Source: Flavobacterium psychroterrae (GTDB lineage: Bacteria > Bacteroidota > Bacteroidia > Flavobacteriales > Flavobacteriaceae). Taken from it: 50,830 bases of DNA. Shown here in pieces: positions 16,726 to 24,288 of the stretch (positions within the stretch are counted from its first letter, which is position 1; each line of letters opens with the position of its first letter). Under the pieces are notes generated by a model. That model ran no database searches, had not been told where the DNA came from, and worked only from the letters and a program-made list of their open reading frames with translations. A program made the translations under genes and the position numbers. Location: assembly GCF_018380615.1 (NCBI RefSeq), contig NZ_JAGYVZ010000009.1:75260-126089 (forward strand), written 5' to 3'.

Positions 16726-18267
16726 ATGAAAGACAATCAGACAAAAAAATATTATTGGGGTATAGGATTAGAAAACGAAACCTACATGCAATTTGAAGAA
16801 TCCCTAATAGTTACTGGTGAGTTTATACAAGAAAAAATTGGTTTTGAAAAATACAGTATTGATTATAGAAAATGCTATAAACCGGAAAGCTTAGCTCCTA
16901 TTTTGCAAAAAGCTTTTGGTTTAAATGACAACTATAAAGTAAGCCGAATGATGAATAGTCATTCCCTTGAAAAACTGGATATCAATTACCAGCACAAAAC
17001 ATTATCGCCTATAAAACCATTAATCGATACCGAAAATGGTGAGGTAGTCGCACAACCACTTGAAAATCCTGATTATTTAGGAAAATCTATCATGGAAATT
17101 TTCCTTGAAGATCAGCCTTACAATATTCAAAGTATGATTACCCAACGAAATAAAACAATGGGATCTGTACATTTTGATGGAGATTCTATTGAATTTGTGA
17201 CGAAATATTTTGAAAACAGAACAATCGCAGAATCCTGCAAAGAATTAAAAGCTACAAAAAAATTGTTTCTGGATAAAATCAATGAATCATCTGTTCTAAA
17301 CGGTAAATTGAGTTTTCCGGATTACAATAACGGACTGAATATGTTCATGACCAATCAGGAAAACCTGGTTTTGTTTAATAACGGAACGTATCATTTTCAT
17401 ATTACTTTACCATCTTTAACCGAAGATAGCAGAATTGTTGATTATAACGATTTTGAAAAAACACACGCAAACGCCATTTATTTATTACAATGGTTTGAGC
17501 CGTTTTTTATAGCAACACTTGGAAGTCCGGACATTATGGGCGTGATAAGTGACAAATACAGCTTAGACAAAAAATTTACTTTAGGTTCTATGAGAAACGC
17601 AATGTCTCGTTACATAGGCGTAGGAACTTATAATAAAGCAATGCCAAAAGGTAAAATTTTAACCTATAATGTTGACGATTTTAGAAAATTACTAAAATTT
17701 GAAAAAGAGGAAAATGTTTGGTGGCGCGATCAGATTGAAGCTGACATGGAATATGAAATGCTCTCTGAAGTTGGTCTTGATTTTAATCAGGAAAAAATGT
17801 ACCAAAGCGGTTTTGAATTCAGAAGCTTTGATGAGTTTCCGGCTGAATACTTAAATGATGTACTTTTTTCTATCATCTTAATTTGTGAGCATTCTTTAAA
17901 TCTTCCTGATGTTCAATGGGCACATGACAGTAAAGCGTGGAATAATCTGGTTTTTAAAACTTTAAAAATGGGTTATTCAACTGAAATTGATGAAGCTGAA
18001 AAGAAAGAAGTTTTAGATTTATTGCAATTACTAAATCAATCAGACAGTAATTATGAGACTTTAAAATCAGAATTTGAAGCTATTGTACTTTTAGATGAAT
18101 TCTTCTTTAAAATTCTGGCTGTTTTACATGATAAGTACAAAGACAATAATGTTTGTTTGGATGCGATGTACGGACAAAAAACAAGTGCTCCGCCAAAATG
18201 GGACAACTTCAATAAATACCAAACCGAAAGACATTTACAACAAATAGGATCTTTCTCTGATAATTAG
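16726..18267 (+). CDS. Carboxylate-amine ligase-like protein (GCS2/amidoligase, glutamine synthetase fold)
   Basis: 513 residues, cytosolic. Features of the glutamate-cysteine ligase 2/amidoligase group are GIGLENE at 12-18 (compare the GxExE strand that binds metal), HFH at 223-225 in TYHFHITLPS (compare GxHxH), the helix LLQWFEPFFIATLGSPD (about 256-272), and GFEFRSFD at 362-369 (compare the ExRxxD strand). Enzymes of this fold join a carboxylate to an amine with ATP, as in gamma-glutamyl peptide formation. It lacks close likeness to the housekeeping glutathione enzyme, so the product is unknown. The neighbour at 15546 may be an amidase, but the two are separated by 442 bases. A strong hairpin terminator follows 12 bases after the stop. 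Confidence 0.65.
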   Translation: MKDNQTKKYYWGIGLENETYMQFEESLIVTGEFIQEKIGFEKYSIDYRKCYKPESLAPILQKAFGLNDNYKVSRMMNSHSLEKLDINYQHKTLSPIKPLIDTENGEVVAQPLENPDYLGKSIMEIFLEDQPYNIQSMITQRNKTMGSVHFDGDSIEFVTKYFENRTIAESCKELKATKKLFLDKINESSVLNGKLSFPDYNNGLNMFMTNQENLVLFNNGTYHFHITLPSLTEDSRIVDYNDFEKTHANAIYLLQWFEPFFIATLGSPDIMGVISDKYSLDKKFTLGSMRNAMSRYIGVGTYNKAMPKGKILTYNVDDFRKLLKFEKEENVWWRDQIEADMEYEMLSEVGLDFNQEKMYQSGFEFRSFDEFPAEYLNDVLFSIILICEHSLNLPDVQWAHDSKAWNNLVFKTLKMGYSTEIDEAEKKEVLDLLQLLNQSDSNYETLKSEFEAIVLLDEFFFKILAVLHDKYKDNNVCLDAMYGQKTSAPPKWDNFNKYQTERHLQQIGSFSDN

Positions 18268-18278
18268 AAATTATATTG

Positions 18279-18316
18279 AACGTTAGTGTTTAAATAATTA
18301 AACACTAACGTTTTAA
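18279..18316 (+). terminator. Perfect 15-bp terminator hairpin
   Basis: AACGTTAGTGTTTAA (18279-18293), loop ATAA, then the exact complement (18298-18312), followed by TT. Confidence 0.7.
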
Positions 18317-18349
18317 ACATATATACTAAGAGTTTAATATCATACCTAT

Positions 18350-18690
18350 CAAGATTTGAAAGTCTACAATTTGTGCCTGTAGGCACTAAATATTGGTAGT
18401 TAATAGGGAATCGGAATAAATCTAGCTTGCCGTAGGTGCGCAATAGTTATCATTTTGTTGCTACCTACGGCACGCTAACATATTTTCTAATCTATATTGG
18501 CTACCAATATTTAGTACCTAACTGCACAATTTCGATTCTTGGTTTCACTTTTTTTTGTGTTTTCTACTAACATACAAGTCTTAAAGGAATAAGGGATTAT
18601 AAAACATTGTAGATATCTCGTAGAGATTATATATTGGTAGAAAAAAATAAATCAGTAGTAAAATTGTCCCGTAGGGACTACACTTTTGGA
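18350..18690. repeat. Nested palindromic repeat element
   Basis: The outer layer has imperfect arms at about 18351-18376 and 18523-18541. The middle layer is ACTAAATATTGGTAG (18385-18399) with its perfect complement at 18501-18515. The inner layer is TAGCTTGCCGTAGGT (18423-18437), mirrored with one mismatch at 18463-18477. Short GTCCCGTAGGGAC and ATCTCGTAGAGAT palindromes follow at 18616-18685. No gene is present. Confidence 0.8.
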
Positions 18691-18703
18691 TATTTAATTA
18701 TAT

Positions 18704-18733
18704 AAAAAAAAAGAGCTATAGCTCTTTTTTTTT
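18704..18733. terminator. Bidirectional A/T-flanked palindrome terminator
   Basis: A run of nine A, then the palindrome GAGCTATAGCTC, then a run of nine T. A fully symmetric terminator directly downstream of the transpeptidase gene on the minus strand. Confidence 0.8.
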
Positions 18734-18758
18734 ATGTAATATGTAGAAATTTACTCTC

Positions 18759-19358
18759 TTAATAATAAACGTACATCATAATTTTTGAGTTTGAACTCTC
18801 AATTACTTTTTCAAGTCTTTTAAAAAATACTTCGTTTACCATTGGGCAACCGTGACTGTTTGAGATGTAGTAATCCTGCTCATCATAAGGAACAGCTGAA
18901 TACTGATGTAAAACAATCGCTCTTTTTAAAGCATTGTTATTCGTTTCATCCAAACCAGTTAATCGAAAAGCTTTTCCGAAAATACCTTTATATGATTTCT
19001 CTACAGAATATCTGCCTAATGAAGTACAATTAGAATTTGGCTCATTGCTGAATTTAAGATCACCTCTTACACTCGTTTCTGAACCGCTGCCATGAGCAAC
19101 TAATCCCTGATCCAGTATAGTATTGTTTTGAAGGTCATAAACAAAAAAGCGGTTTTTACCTGATTTGATTTTCATATCAACTAAAAAAGCAATTTTTGTG
19201 TTGTATTTATGATCACTGTTTATCATTGATTTGATCTCGTTAACGTGATCAGTAAGGCGCACAATCTCAAGTTCTGATAATGCATCATATTTATTAGTAG
19301 CATTATATGTGGTAAAAGAACTCAGGCAAACAAACAAAACCATAAAAACTATTTTCAT
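18759..19358 (-). CDS. Secreted L,D-transpeptidase catalytic domain protein (YkuD_2-like)
   Basis: About 199 residues from the ATG at 19358, which begins a signal peptide (MKIVFMVLFVCLSSFTTYN). A longer reading from 19409 adds 17 residues that look untranslated, and a TAnnTTTG box (TAATTTTG, minus strand) just upstream supports the shorter start. The catalytic region has VAHGSGSETS, ALKRAIVLHQYSAVP with the conserved His, and the SNSHGCPMV motif whose Cys is the nucleophile. This is the 'murein L,D-transpeptidase catalytic domain' type common in Bacteroidota. It is expected to act on periplasmic peptidoglycan cross-links or lipoprotein anchoring. It is monocistronic, ending at a palindromic terminator. 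Confidence 0.88.
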   Translation of the reverse strand: MKIVFMVLFVCLSSFTTYNATNKYDALSELEIVRLTDHVNEIKSMINSDHKYNTKIAFLVDMKIKSGKNRFFVYDLQNNTILDQGLVAHGSGSETSVRGDLKFSNEPNSNCTSLGRYSVEKSYKGIFGKAFRLTGLDETNNNALKRAIVLHQYSAVPYDEQDYYISNSHGCPMVNEVFFKRLEKVIESSNSKIMMYVYY

Positions 19359-19490
19359 ACGCAAATGATATAAAGTAAAACAATTAATGATTAATTCTTT
19401 GAAATCCAAAATGTGATTTTTGATGTTGCAAAATTATACTTTATTTTTATAAAATTCACACTTCCAGTATGTTAAAATTTAAATAATTTT

Positions 19491-20354
19491 TTATTTTTTT
19501 GTATATTCTTCTAAAAATGCCTTTAAAGCTTTAGATGGAAGCTCATCATTTCTATAAATTAATAATGTCGTCATAGTAGCAAGTTCCTTACTTACTGGAA
19601 AAGTTTTGATGTTTCGACTGCTATAATAAAGGTTCACGACTTCTTCAGGAAGTATACTAATACCTAATCCTGCTTCAACAAAATTTATAATTCCTTCTAT
19701 AGAATTGAGTATTGTACTTTTGTAACGCAATATTCCTTTTGATCCCAGCCAGGTTTCAAGTCTTGCCCTAAAAAAACATCCTTGTCCAAACACTACAATT
19801 TTTAAGGGATCTTGTTTTAATATTTCTGTTAGTCTTGTTACATTACCCGCTGTAACTATCACCAATTGTTCATCACGCACAATAAGCTGTTCAAGTCCCG
19901 GAATATTAATTGGTGCCGCCACAAAAGCCGCATCCAGTTTATAATCAAGTACATCCCGAATCAAAGTTGGCAATACGGCAGAAAAAAACTCCAGTTCAAC
20001 CGCCGGATAAAGTTCTCCAAAACTTTTTATAATTTCAGGTACTTTTAACGCCATTGTAGTTTCAATACAACCTATTTTAATCGTTCCTCCTACTTTATCT
20101 ACATTCTGGATATCGCTTTTTGCATCATCCATTAAATGGCTTATTTTCTTGGCATATTGCAACAGTGTTTCTCCAGCTTCGGTAAGAACTACTTTACGGG
20201 AAACCCTTCTGAAAAGTTCGGCGCCAAATTCCTCTTCAAGACTTTTTATGCGTGCCGTAACATTCGATTGAACAGTAAAAGTTGCTTCGGCGGCTTTTGT
20301 AAAACTTCCGAGTTCAGCGGCAGCTTCAAATATTTTAAGATCATTACTATTCAT
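19491..20354 (-). CDS. LysR family transcriptional regulator
   Basis: 287 residues. The N-terminal winged helix (MNSNDLKIFEAAAELGSFTKAAEATFTVQSNVTARIKSLE) has the standard LysR helix-turn-helix and a dimerisation helix. The effector-binding domain starts at about residue 90 (GGTIKIGCIETTMALKVPEI). It resembles regulators that sense small oxidants or carboxylates, but the ligand is not readable. It is divergently transcribed from the alpha/beta hydrolase gene with 89 bases between starts, and a perfect 12-base palindrome lies in that gap, so it most likely controls the hydrolase and itself. Confidence 0.93.
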   Translation of the reverse strand: MNSNDLKIFEAAAELGSFTKAAEATFTVQSNVTARIKSLEEEFGAELFRRVSRKVVLTEAGETLLQYAKKISHLMDDAKSDIQNVDKVGGTIKIGCIETTMALKVPEIIKSFGELYPAVELEFFSAVLPTLIRDVLDYKLDAAFVAAPINIPGLEQLIVRDEQLVIVTAGNVTRLTEILKQDPLKIVVFGQGCFFRARLETWLGSKGILRYKSTILNSIEGIINFVEAGLGISILPEEVVNLYYSSRNIKTFPVSKELATMTTLLIYRNDELPSKALKAFLEEYTKK

Positions 20355-20367
20355 AGTATCACAATTA

Positions 20368-20379
20368 GTGATTAATCAC
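20368..20379. promoter_or_regulatory. Candidate LysR operator
   Basis: GTGATTAATCAC is a perfect 12-base palindrome in the divergent promoter region between the LysR gene and the hydrolase. The hydrolase -7 box TAAATTTG lies at 20418-20425. Confidence 0.5.
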
Positions 20380-20443
20380 ATCATAATATATCGTTTTCAA
20401 TTATCAAATATAGAGAGTAAATTTGTATTAAACAATTGATACT

Positions 20444-21421
20444 ATGAAAAATATAATTAAATCAGCAGCGATCGTACTTAGCATCGCAGCACTGCCTTCA
20501 ACAGCTGTAAATGCGCAGGTAAAAAGTGCTTCAACAGATAAAAATGACAAATCTGAAATTCAGGCAACGCATTATAACAATTTGCAAGTCAACGGTCTCA
20601 AAATATTCTATCGTGAAGCAGGACCTAAAAATGCGCCTGTACTATTGTTATTGCACGGCTATCCTACTTCATCTCATATGTATAGAAATCTTATTCCTGT
20701 TTTGAGTAAAAAATACCATGTTATTGCGCCGGATCTTCCGGGTTTTGGTTTCTCAGATGCACCGGATCATCTTAAGTTTGAATATACTTTTGATAATTTA
20801 GCCAACACGATGCAGGGATTTATCGATCAGCTTGGTCTTAAACGATTTGCTCTTTATGTTTTTGATTATGGTGCACCAACCGGTTACCGACTGGCACTTG
20901 CAAATCCTGAAAAAATTACGGGAATAATATCTCAAAACGGAAACGCGTATGAAGAAGGTCTAAGTACTGGCTGGAACCCAATCCAGAAATACTGGAAAGA
21001 TCCCTCACAAGCTAACAGGGATTCACTCAAAGATTTTGTATCGAAAGAATCTACCTGGTTTCAATATCATCAAGGCGCTTCTGATCCTTCACTAATTGCG
21101 CCGGAAACTTATACATTAGACCAATATTTTCTGGATCGTCCGGGAAATATAGAAATCCAGCTTGATCTTTTAAAAGATTACAGAACAAATGTTGCTTTAT
21201 ATCCTAAATTTCAAGCTTATTTTAGAGATAAAAAACCTATGACGCTGGCGGTTTGGGGAAATCAGGATCCTTATTTTCTTCCTGCAGGTGCCGAAGCTTA
21301 CAAACGTGATAATCCCAATGCTACTGTAAAATTTTATAAAACAGGACATTTTGCCCTTGAAACGCATTGTAATGAAATTGGTGCTGATATTTTGGCATTC
21401 CTTTCTAAACTGCCTAAATAA
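20444..21421 (+). CDS. Secreted alpha/beta hydrolase, haloalkane dehalogenase/epoxide hydrolase-like
   Basis: 325 residues with a signal peptide (1-25, ending VNAQ), so periplasmic or secreted. The hydrolase core has the oxyanion motif LLLHGYPTSSHMYRNL, then DLPGFGFSD. The nucleophile elbow VFDYGAPTGYRLA places Asp where serine hydrolases have Ser, as in haloalkane dehalogenases and epoxide hydrolases. Downstream are GNQDPYF and the catalytic His in TGHFALETH. The substrate is unknown; an exported member is less usual than cytosolic ones. It is controlled by the divergent LysR gene and ends at a hairpin terminator. Confidence 0.9.
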   Translation: MKNIIKSAAIVLSIAALPSTAVNAQVKSASTDKNDKSEIQATHYNNLQVNGLKIFYREAGPKNAPVLLLLHGYPTSSHMYRNLIPVLSKKYHVIAPDLPGFGFSDAPDHLKFEYTFDNLANTMQGFIDQLGLKRFALYVFDYGAPTGYRLALANPEKITGIISQNGNAYEEGLSTGWNPIQKYWKDPSQANRDSLKDFVSKESTWFQYHQGASDPSLIAPETYTLDQYFLDRPGNIEIQLDLLKDYRTNVALYPKFQAYFRDKKPMTLAVWGNQDPYFLPAGAEAYKRDNPNATVKFYKTGHFALETHCNEIGADILAFLSKLPK

Positions 21422-21445
21422 GTAGAATTAATTTTGATAACTTTT

Positions 21446-21477
21446 AATAGCGGCCAATAGTGCCGCTATTTTTTTTG
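21446..21477 (+). terminator. Rho-independent terminator
   Basis: AATAGCGGC (21447-21455) pairs with GCCGCTATT (21462-21470), followed by six T. Confidence 0.85.
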
Positions 21478-21535
21478 CAGTAAAAATATTTACTATATTC
21501 GTTTAGCGATATATAATACCTTTAAATAATCTAGC

Positions 21536-21629
21536 AACCCGTTGGGTGTAATTATTTTTAACACATAGTCCCGATAGCTATCTGGACTATGTGTTTAATT
21601 GGACTTTTATTAGTTACACTCAACGGGTT
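21536..21629. repeat. Palindrome nested inside a second palindrome
   Basis: The outer arms AACCCGTTGGGTGTAA (21536-21551) and TTACACTCAACGGGTT (21614-21629) differ from perfect by one base. Between them sits the AACACATAGTCC...GGACTATGTGTT hairpin (21560-21595), identical over 36 bases to 13389-13424. Confidence 0.85.
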
Positions 21630-21666
21630 AATCTATCAATTAGAAACTAATCTAAAAACCACAACA

Positions 21667-22029
21667 ATGGCAAAACAATTCGAAGACGTAATCAAAAAAG
21701 CTTACACTGCTTTTAACGAAAGAAATATTGACAATGCACTTTCAACAATGCAACCGGATGTACAATGGTCGAAAGCATGGGAAGGCGGTTACATTAGCGG
21801 ACATAATGAGATTAAGGAATACTGGACAAGACAATGGAGTGAGATTAACCCAAAAGTAGAACCGGTGGGTTTTGATGAAAGGGAAAACGGAAGTCTGGAA
21901 GTTAAAGTAGCTCAAAATGTAAAGGATTTGCAAGGCGGTTTGGTGTTTGACGGACTGGTAAAACATATTTACACTTTTCAGGACGGATTGATAAAAACTA
22001 TGGATATTGAACTGGTTGAGAGCAATTAA
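21667..22029 (+). CDS. SnoaL-like / NTF2-fold protein
   Basis: 120 residues from the ATG at 21667. An upstream in-frame ATG at 21589 lies inside the palindromic repeat and is unlikely. It is a single NTF2-like domain: AYTAFNERNIDNALSTMQPDVQWSKAWEGGYISGHNEIKEYWTRQWSEINP is the typical helix-strand opening, and the C-terminal strands end in HIYTFQDGLIKTMDIE. Members bind small hydrophobic molecules or act as isomerases or hydrolases. The active residues needed for a defined reaction are not clear. No signal peptide. Its neighbours do not reveal a partner. Confidence 0.85.
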   Translation: MAKQFEDVIKKAYTAFNERNIDNALSTMQPDVQWSKAWEGGYISGHNEIKEYWTRQWSEINPKVEPVGFDERENGSLEVKVAQNVKDLQGGLVFDGLVKHIYTFQDGLIKTMDIELVESN

Positions 22030-22086
22030 TGGTAAGTTTTAAATTAAACATGCTATAAAATTGCCTTGAAGATTCTTTTTAATAAC

Positions 22087-22197
22087 TTTGTTTTGTCACT
22101 CTAATACTTCTTCGTTGCTAAATTCCGGCAACAGGCTGTGGGAAGTTATTTAGCGGTCAGGCTAAAAAACATACAACTTTAATTAAAAAAAGAAGAC
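22087..22197 (+). other. Structured 5' leader candidate before map
   Basis: GCTAAAT (22117-22123) pairs with ATTTAGC (22148-22154), and inside it TCC pairs with GGA around a GGCAACAGGCTGTG loop. GGCTAAAA recurs just after. It is not matched to a riboswitch family I can name. Confidence 0.3.
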
Positions 22198-22962
22198 ATG
22201 TCAATAACAACAGAGTCGGAATTAACAGGAATGAAAAAGGCGAGCGAAGCTGTTGCCTTTACTTTAAAAGAAATGAGAAATTATGCCCAGGCGGGTATGA
22301 CAACAAAACAATTAGACGATTACGGCGGACAAATCCTGAATGACTTAGGCGCAAAATCAGCTCCATATGTAACGTATGGTTTTCCGGGATGGACGTGTAT
22401 TAGCGTAAATAATGAATTTTGCCACGGAATCCCATCTGATAAAAGAATCCTTAATGAAGGTGATTTAATCAATATTGATGTTTCGGCAGAACTTGATGGA
22501 TTTTTTTCAGATAATGGCGGTTCATTTGTTATTGGTACAGATGTAAACCAACATCAAAAACTCGTACAGGCTTCAAAAGAAATTTTACAAAAAGCGATTT
22601 ACAAAATAAAGGGCGGTGTCAGAATTTCTGACATTGGATTTTTAATGGAAACCGAAGCTAAAAAAAGAGGTTACAAAGTCATTAAAAACTTAACCGGACA
22701 CGGCATTGGAAGAAGTCTTCACGAAGCACCGCACGAAATTGCCAATTACAGAGATAAATTCAATCTGACACGTTTTAAGAAAAATTCTGTAGTAGCGATT
22801 GAAACATTTATTGCAACGACATCAACAATTGCCGAAACTTTGCAGGATGGCTGGACAATGGTAGGAAACAAAGGCGGTTTTATGGCGCAACATGAACATA
22901 CAATTGTTGTGACAGATGGTCAACCCATTATTTTGACAGCAATGAATGAAATCTGGAATTAA
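22198..22962 (+). CDS. map: Type I methionine aminopeptidase
   Basis: 254 residues of the pita-bread metallopeptidase fold. It removes N-terminal methionine from nascent proteins in the cytosol. All five metal ligands are visible: Asp94 (NIDVSAELDGF), Asp105 (FFSDNGGSF), His168 (LTGHGIGRSLHE), Glu202 (AIETFI) and Glu233 (AQHEHTIVV). His76 in FCHGIPS would contact substrate. There is no zinc-finger extension, so it is the short type Ia form. The setting, away from ribosomal protein or secY genes, suggests a second, accessory copy. A bidirectional terminator follows. Confidence 0.93.
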   Translation: MSITTESELTGMKKASEAVAFTLKEMRNYAQAGMTTKQLDDYGGQILNDLGAKSAPYVTYGFPGWTCISVNNEFCHGIPSDKRILNEGDLINIDVSAELDGFFSDNGGSFVIGTDVNQHQKLVQASKEILQKAIYKIKGGVRISDIGFLMETEAKKRGYKVIKNLTGHGIGRSLHEAPHEIANYRDKFNLTRFKKNSVVAIETFIATTSTIAETLQDGWTMVGNKGGFMAQHEHTIVVTDGQPIILTAMNEIWN

Positions 22963-22994
22963 ACAAGCTCAACAAAGCTGTTTTTTAAACATAC

Positions 22995-23036
22995 AAAATC
23001 CCTCAAAATCAATGATTTTGAGGGATTTTATTTTTA
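22995..23036. terminator. Bidirectional terminator
   Basis: AAAATCCCTCAAAATC (22995-23010) pairs perfectly with 23014-23029, then ATTTTT. It serves the convergent map and HxlR genes. Confidence 0.85.
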
Positions 23037-23043
23037 TGTCTAA

Positions 23044-23397
23044 TTATGATTCGATAATTTTTTTACGGTGTTCAATTCCCCAAGCTGTCAGATTGTTGAT
23101 TATCGTTTGTAATGTTTTACCATGTTCCGTAAGCTCATATTTTACTGTTATAGGCTGGGTATCAAGAACCGTTCGCTTGATTAATTTATTGATTTCCAGT
23201 TCTTTTAATTCCTTGCTCAGCATTTTGTTCGAAATTCCCACAACATCATTCAAAATGTCCGAAAATCTTCTTTTATTATACAAACAAACAGAGGTAATAA
23301 TCGAGATTTTCCATTTCCCGCTCAATACATCCATAGAATCCTGAATCGCCCTCATCTCCTTTTTGTGCTGCTCTTTTTCAATTGTATTACACTCCAT
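23044..23397 (-). CDS. HxlR family transcriptional regulator
   Basis: 117 residues, a single winged helix. Recognisable HxlR phrases are LSGKWKISIITSVCLYNKRRFSDILNDVVGISNKMLSKELKELEINKLIKRT and VKYELTEHGKTL. The conserved cysteine near the N-terminus (Cys3 here; Cys28-like position in SVCLY) could be redox or thiol sensitive, as in some HxlR and YodB proteins. It is divergent from the SDR pair, and repeated GTTAC motifs fill the space between, so it probably represses or activates those genes. Confidence 0.92.
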   Translation of the reverse strand: MECNTIEKEQHKKEMRAIQDSMDVLSGKWKISIITSVCLYNKRRFSDILNDVVGISNKMLSKELKELEINKLIKRTVLDTQPITVKYELTEHGKTLQTIINNLTAWGIEHRKKIIES

Positions 23398-23400
23398 AAT

Positions 23401-23448
23401 GTTACTTTGTTACCTCAAGGTTACTGTTACTTTTAGTTACAAAGTTAC
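23401..23448. promoter_or_regulatory. Candidate HxlR operator region with six GTTAC repeats
   Basis: GTTAC occurs at 23401, 23409, 23420, 23426, 23436 and 23444. GTTACTTTGTTAC and its near-complement GTTACAAAGTTAC frame the block as an imperfect palindrome. It lies between divergent HxlR and SDR genes. Confidence 0.6.
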
Positions 23449-23468
23449 TAAAATAAATTAATCCGTTA

Positions 23469-23476
23469 TAGATTTG
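23469..23476 (+). promoter_or_regulatory. -7 box of the SDR operon
   Basis: TAGATTTG matches TAnnTTTG, 24 bases before the ATG at 23501. This argues against the upstream TTG at 23474 as a start. Confidence 0.5.
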
Positions 23477-23500
23477 CACCATAATTTAAAAATATATAAA

Positions 23501-24256
23501 ATGAGCAGATTAAAAAATAAGGTAGCAATAGTTACCGGAGCATCAAAAGGAATTGGAGCAGCAATTGCCAAAAATTTTGGATTAGAAGGTGCAAAAGTGG
23601 TTGTAAATTATGCATCAAGTAAAGAAGATGCTGATAAAGTAGTAAAATCCATAACTGATAACGGAGGAACAGCAATTGCGGTTCAGGCAGATGTTTCAAA
23701 CGAATTAGATGTGACAAGACTTTTTGAAGAAACAAAAAAGGCATTTGGCACATTAGATATTTTGGTAAACAATGCAGGAATTTATCAATATCAGGCAATT
23801 GAAGAATTAACAATAGCATCATTTCATAATCAATTCAATACGAATGTTTTGGGATCACTTCTTGCTATTCAGGCATCTTTAAAATCATTTGGTGAAAACG
23901 GCGGAAACATTATCAACATCAGTTCTGAAGCAAGTAAAAGTCCGCTTCCTACAGGATCTGTATATTCTGCAACCAAAGCAGCTTTAGACGCGATTACCAT
24001 TGCTTTATCTAAGGAATTCAGCGGAAAAAATATCCGCATCAATTCAATTTTACCTGGTGTTGTAGAAACCGAAGGTTCTCATACTGCAGGTTTTATAGGA
24101 AGCGATTTTGAAACCAAATTAATTGCCACTACTCCGCTTGGGCGTACAGGTCAGCCGGATGATATTGCAAAAGTTGCCGTATTTCTTGCGTCTGATGATG
24201 CGGGTTGGATTACCGGAGAAAAAATTTCGGTTTCAGGTGGAATTTACGGCGTATAA
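23501..24256 (+). CDS. SDR family oxidoreductase (first of a tandem pair)
   Basis: 251 residues from the ATG at 23501. Classical short-chain dehydrogenase: the NAD(P)-binding GASKGIGAAIA, the NNAGIY motif, catalytic Ser in NISSEASKS, and YSATK. The residues around the first glycine-rich turn (NYASSKEDA) leave cofactor preference open. It resembles 3-oxoacyl-ACP reductase or glucose dehydrogenase-type SDRs, but the substrate is not determined. The next SDR begins 32 bases after its stop and shares the opening MSRLKNKVA and near-identical codons for it, pointing to duplication. Under control of the divergent HxlR gene. Confidence 0.92.
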   Translation: MSRLKNKVAIVTGASKGIGAAIAKNFGLEGAKVVVNYASSKEDADKVVKSITDNGGTAIAVQADVSNELDVTRLFEETKKAFGTLDILVNNAGIYQYQAIEELTIASFHNQFNTNVLGSLLAIQASLKSFGENGGNIINISSEASKSPLPTGSVYSATKAALDAITIALSKEFSGKNIRINSILPGVVETEGSHTAGFIGSDFETKLIATTPLGRTGQPDDIAKVAVFLASDDAGWITGEKISVSGGIYGV

Positions 24257-24288
24257 TTTTATTGGATAAATTTAAAAATAACAAAAAA

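Noticed and set aside
21589..21666. Extended N-terminus of the NTF2-like protein
   Set aside because: The sequence lies in a palindromic repeat and the domain begins at the ATG at 21667.
22087..22197. SAM-II or preQ1 riboswitch
   Set aside because: The ending GGCTAAAAAAC resembles parts of such elements, but the conserved core and pseudoknot could not be aligned.
24205..24288. Extended N-terminus of the second SDR
   Set aside because: It would overlap the preceding gene and lacks SDR-like sequence; the ATG at 24289 matches the family start.
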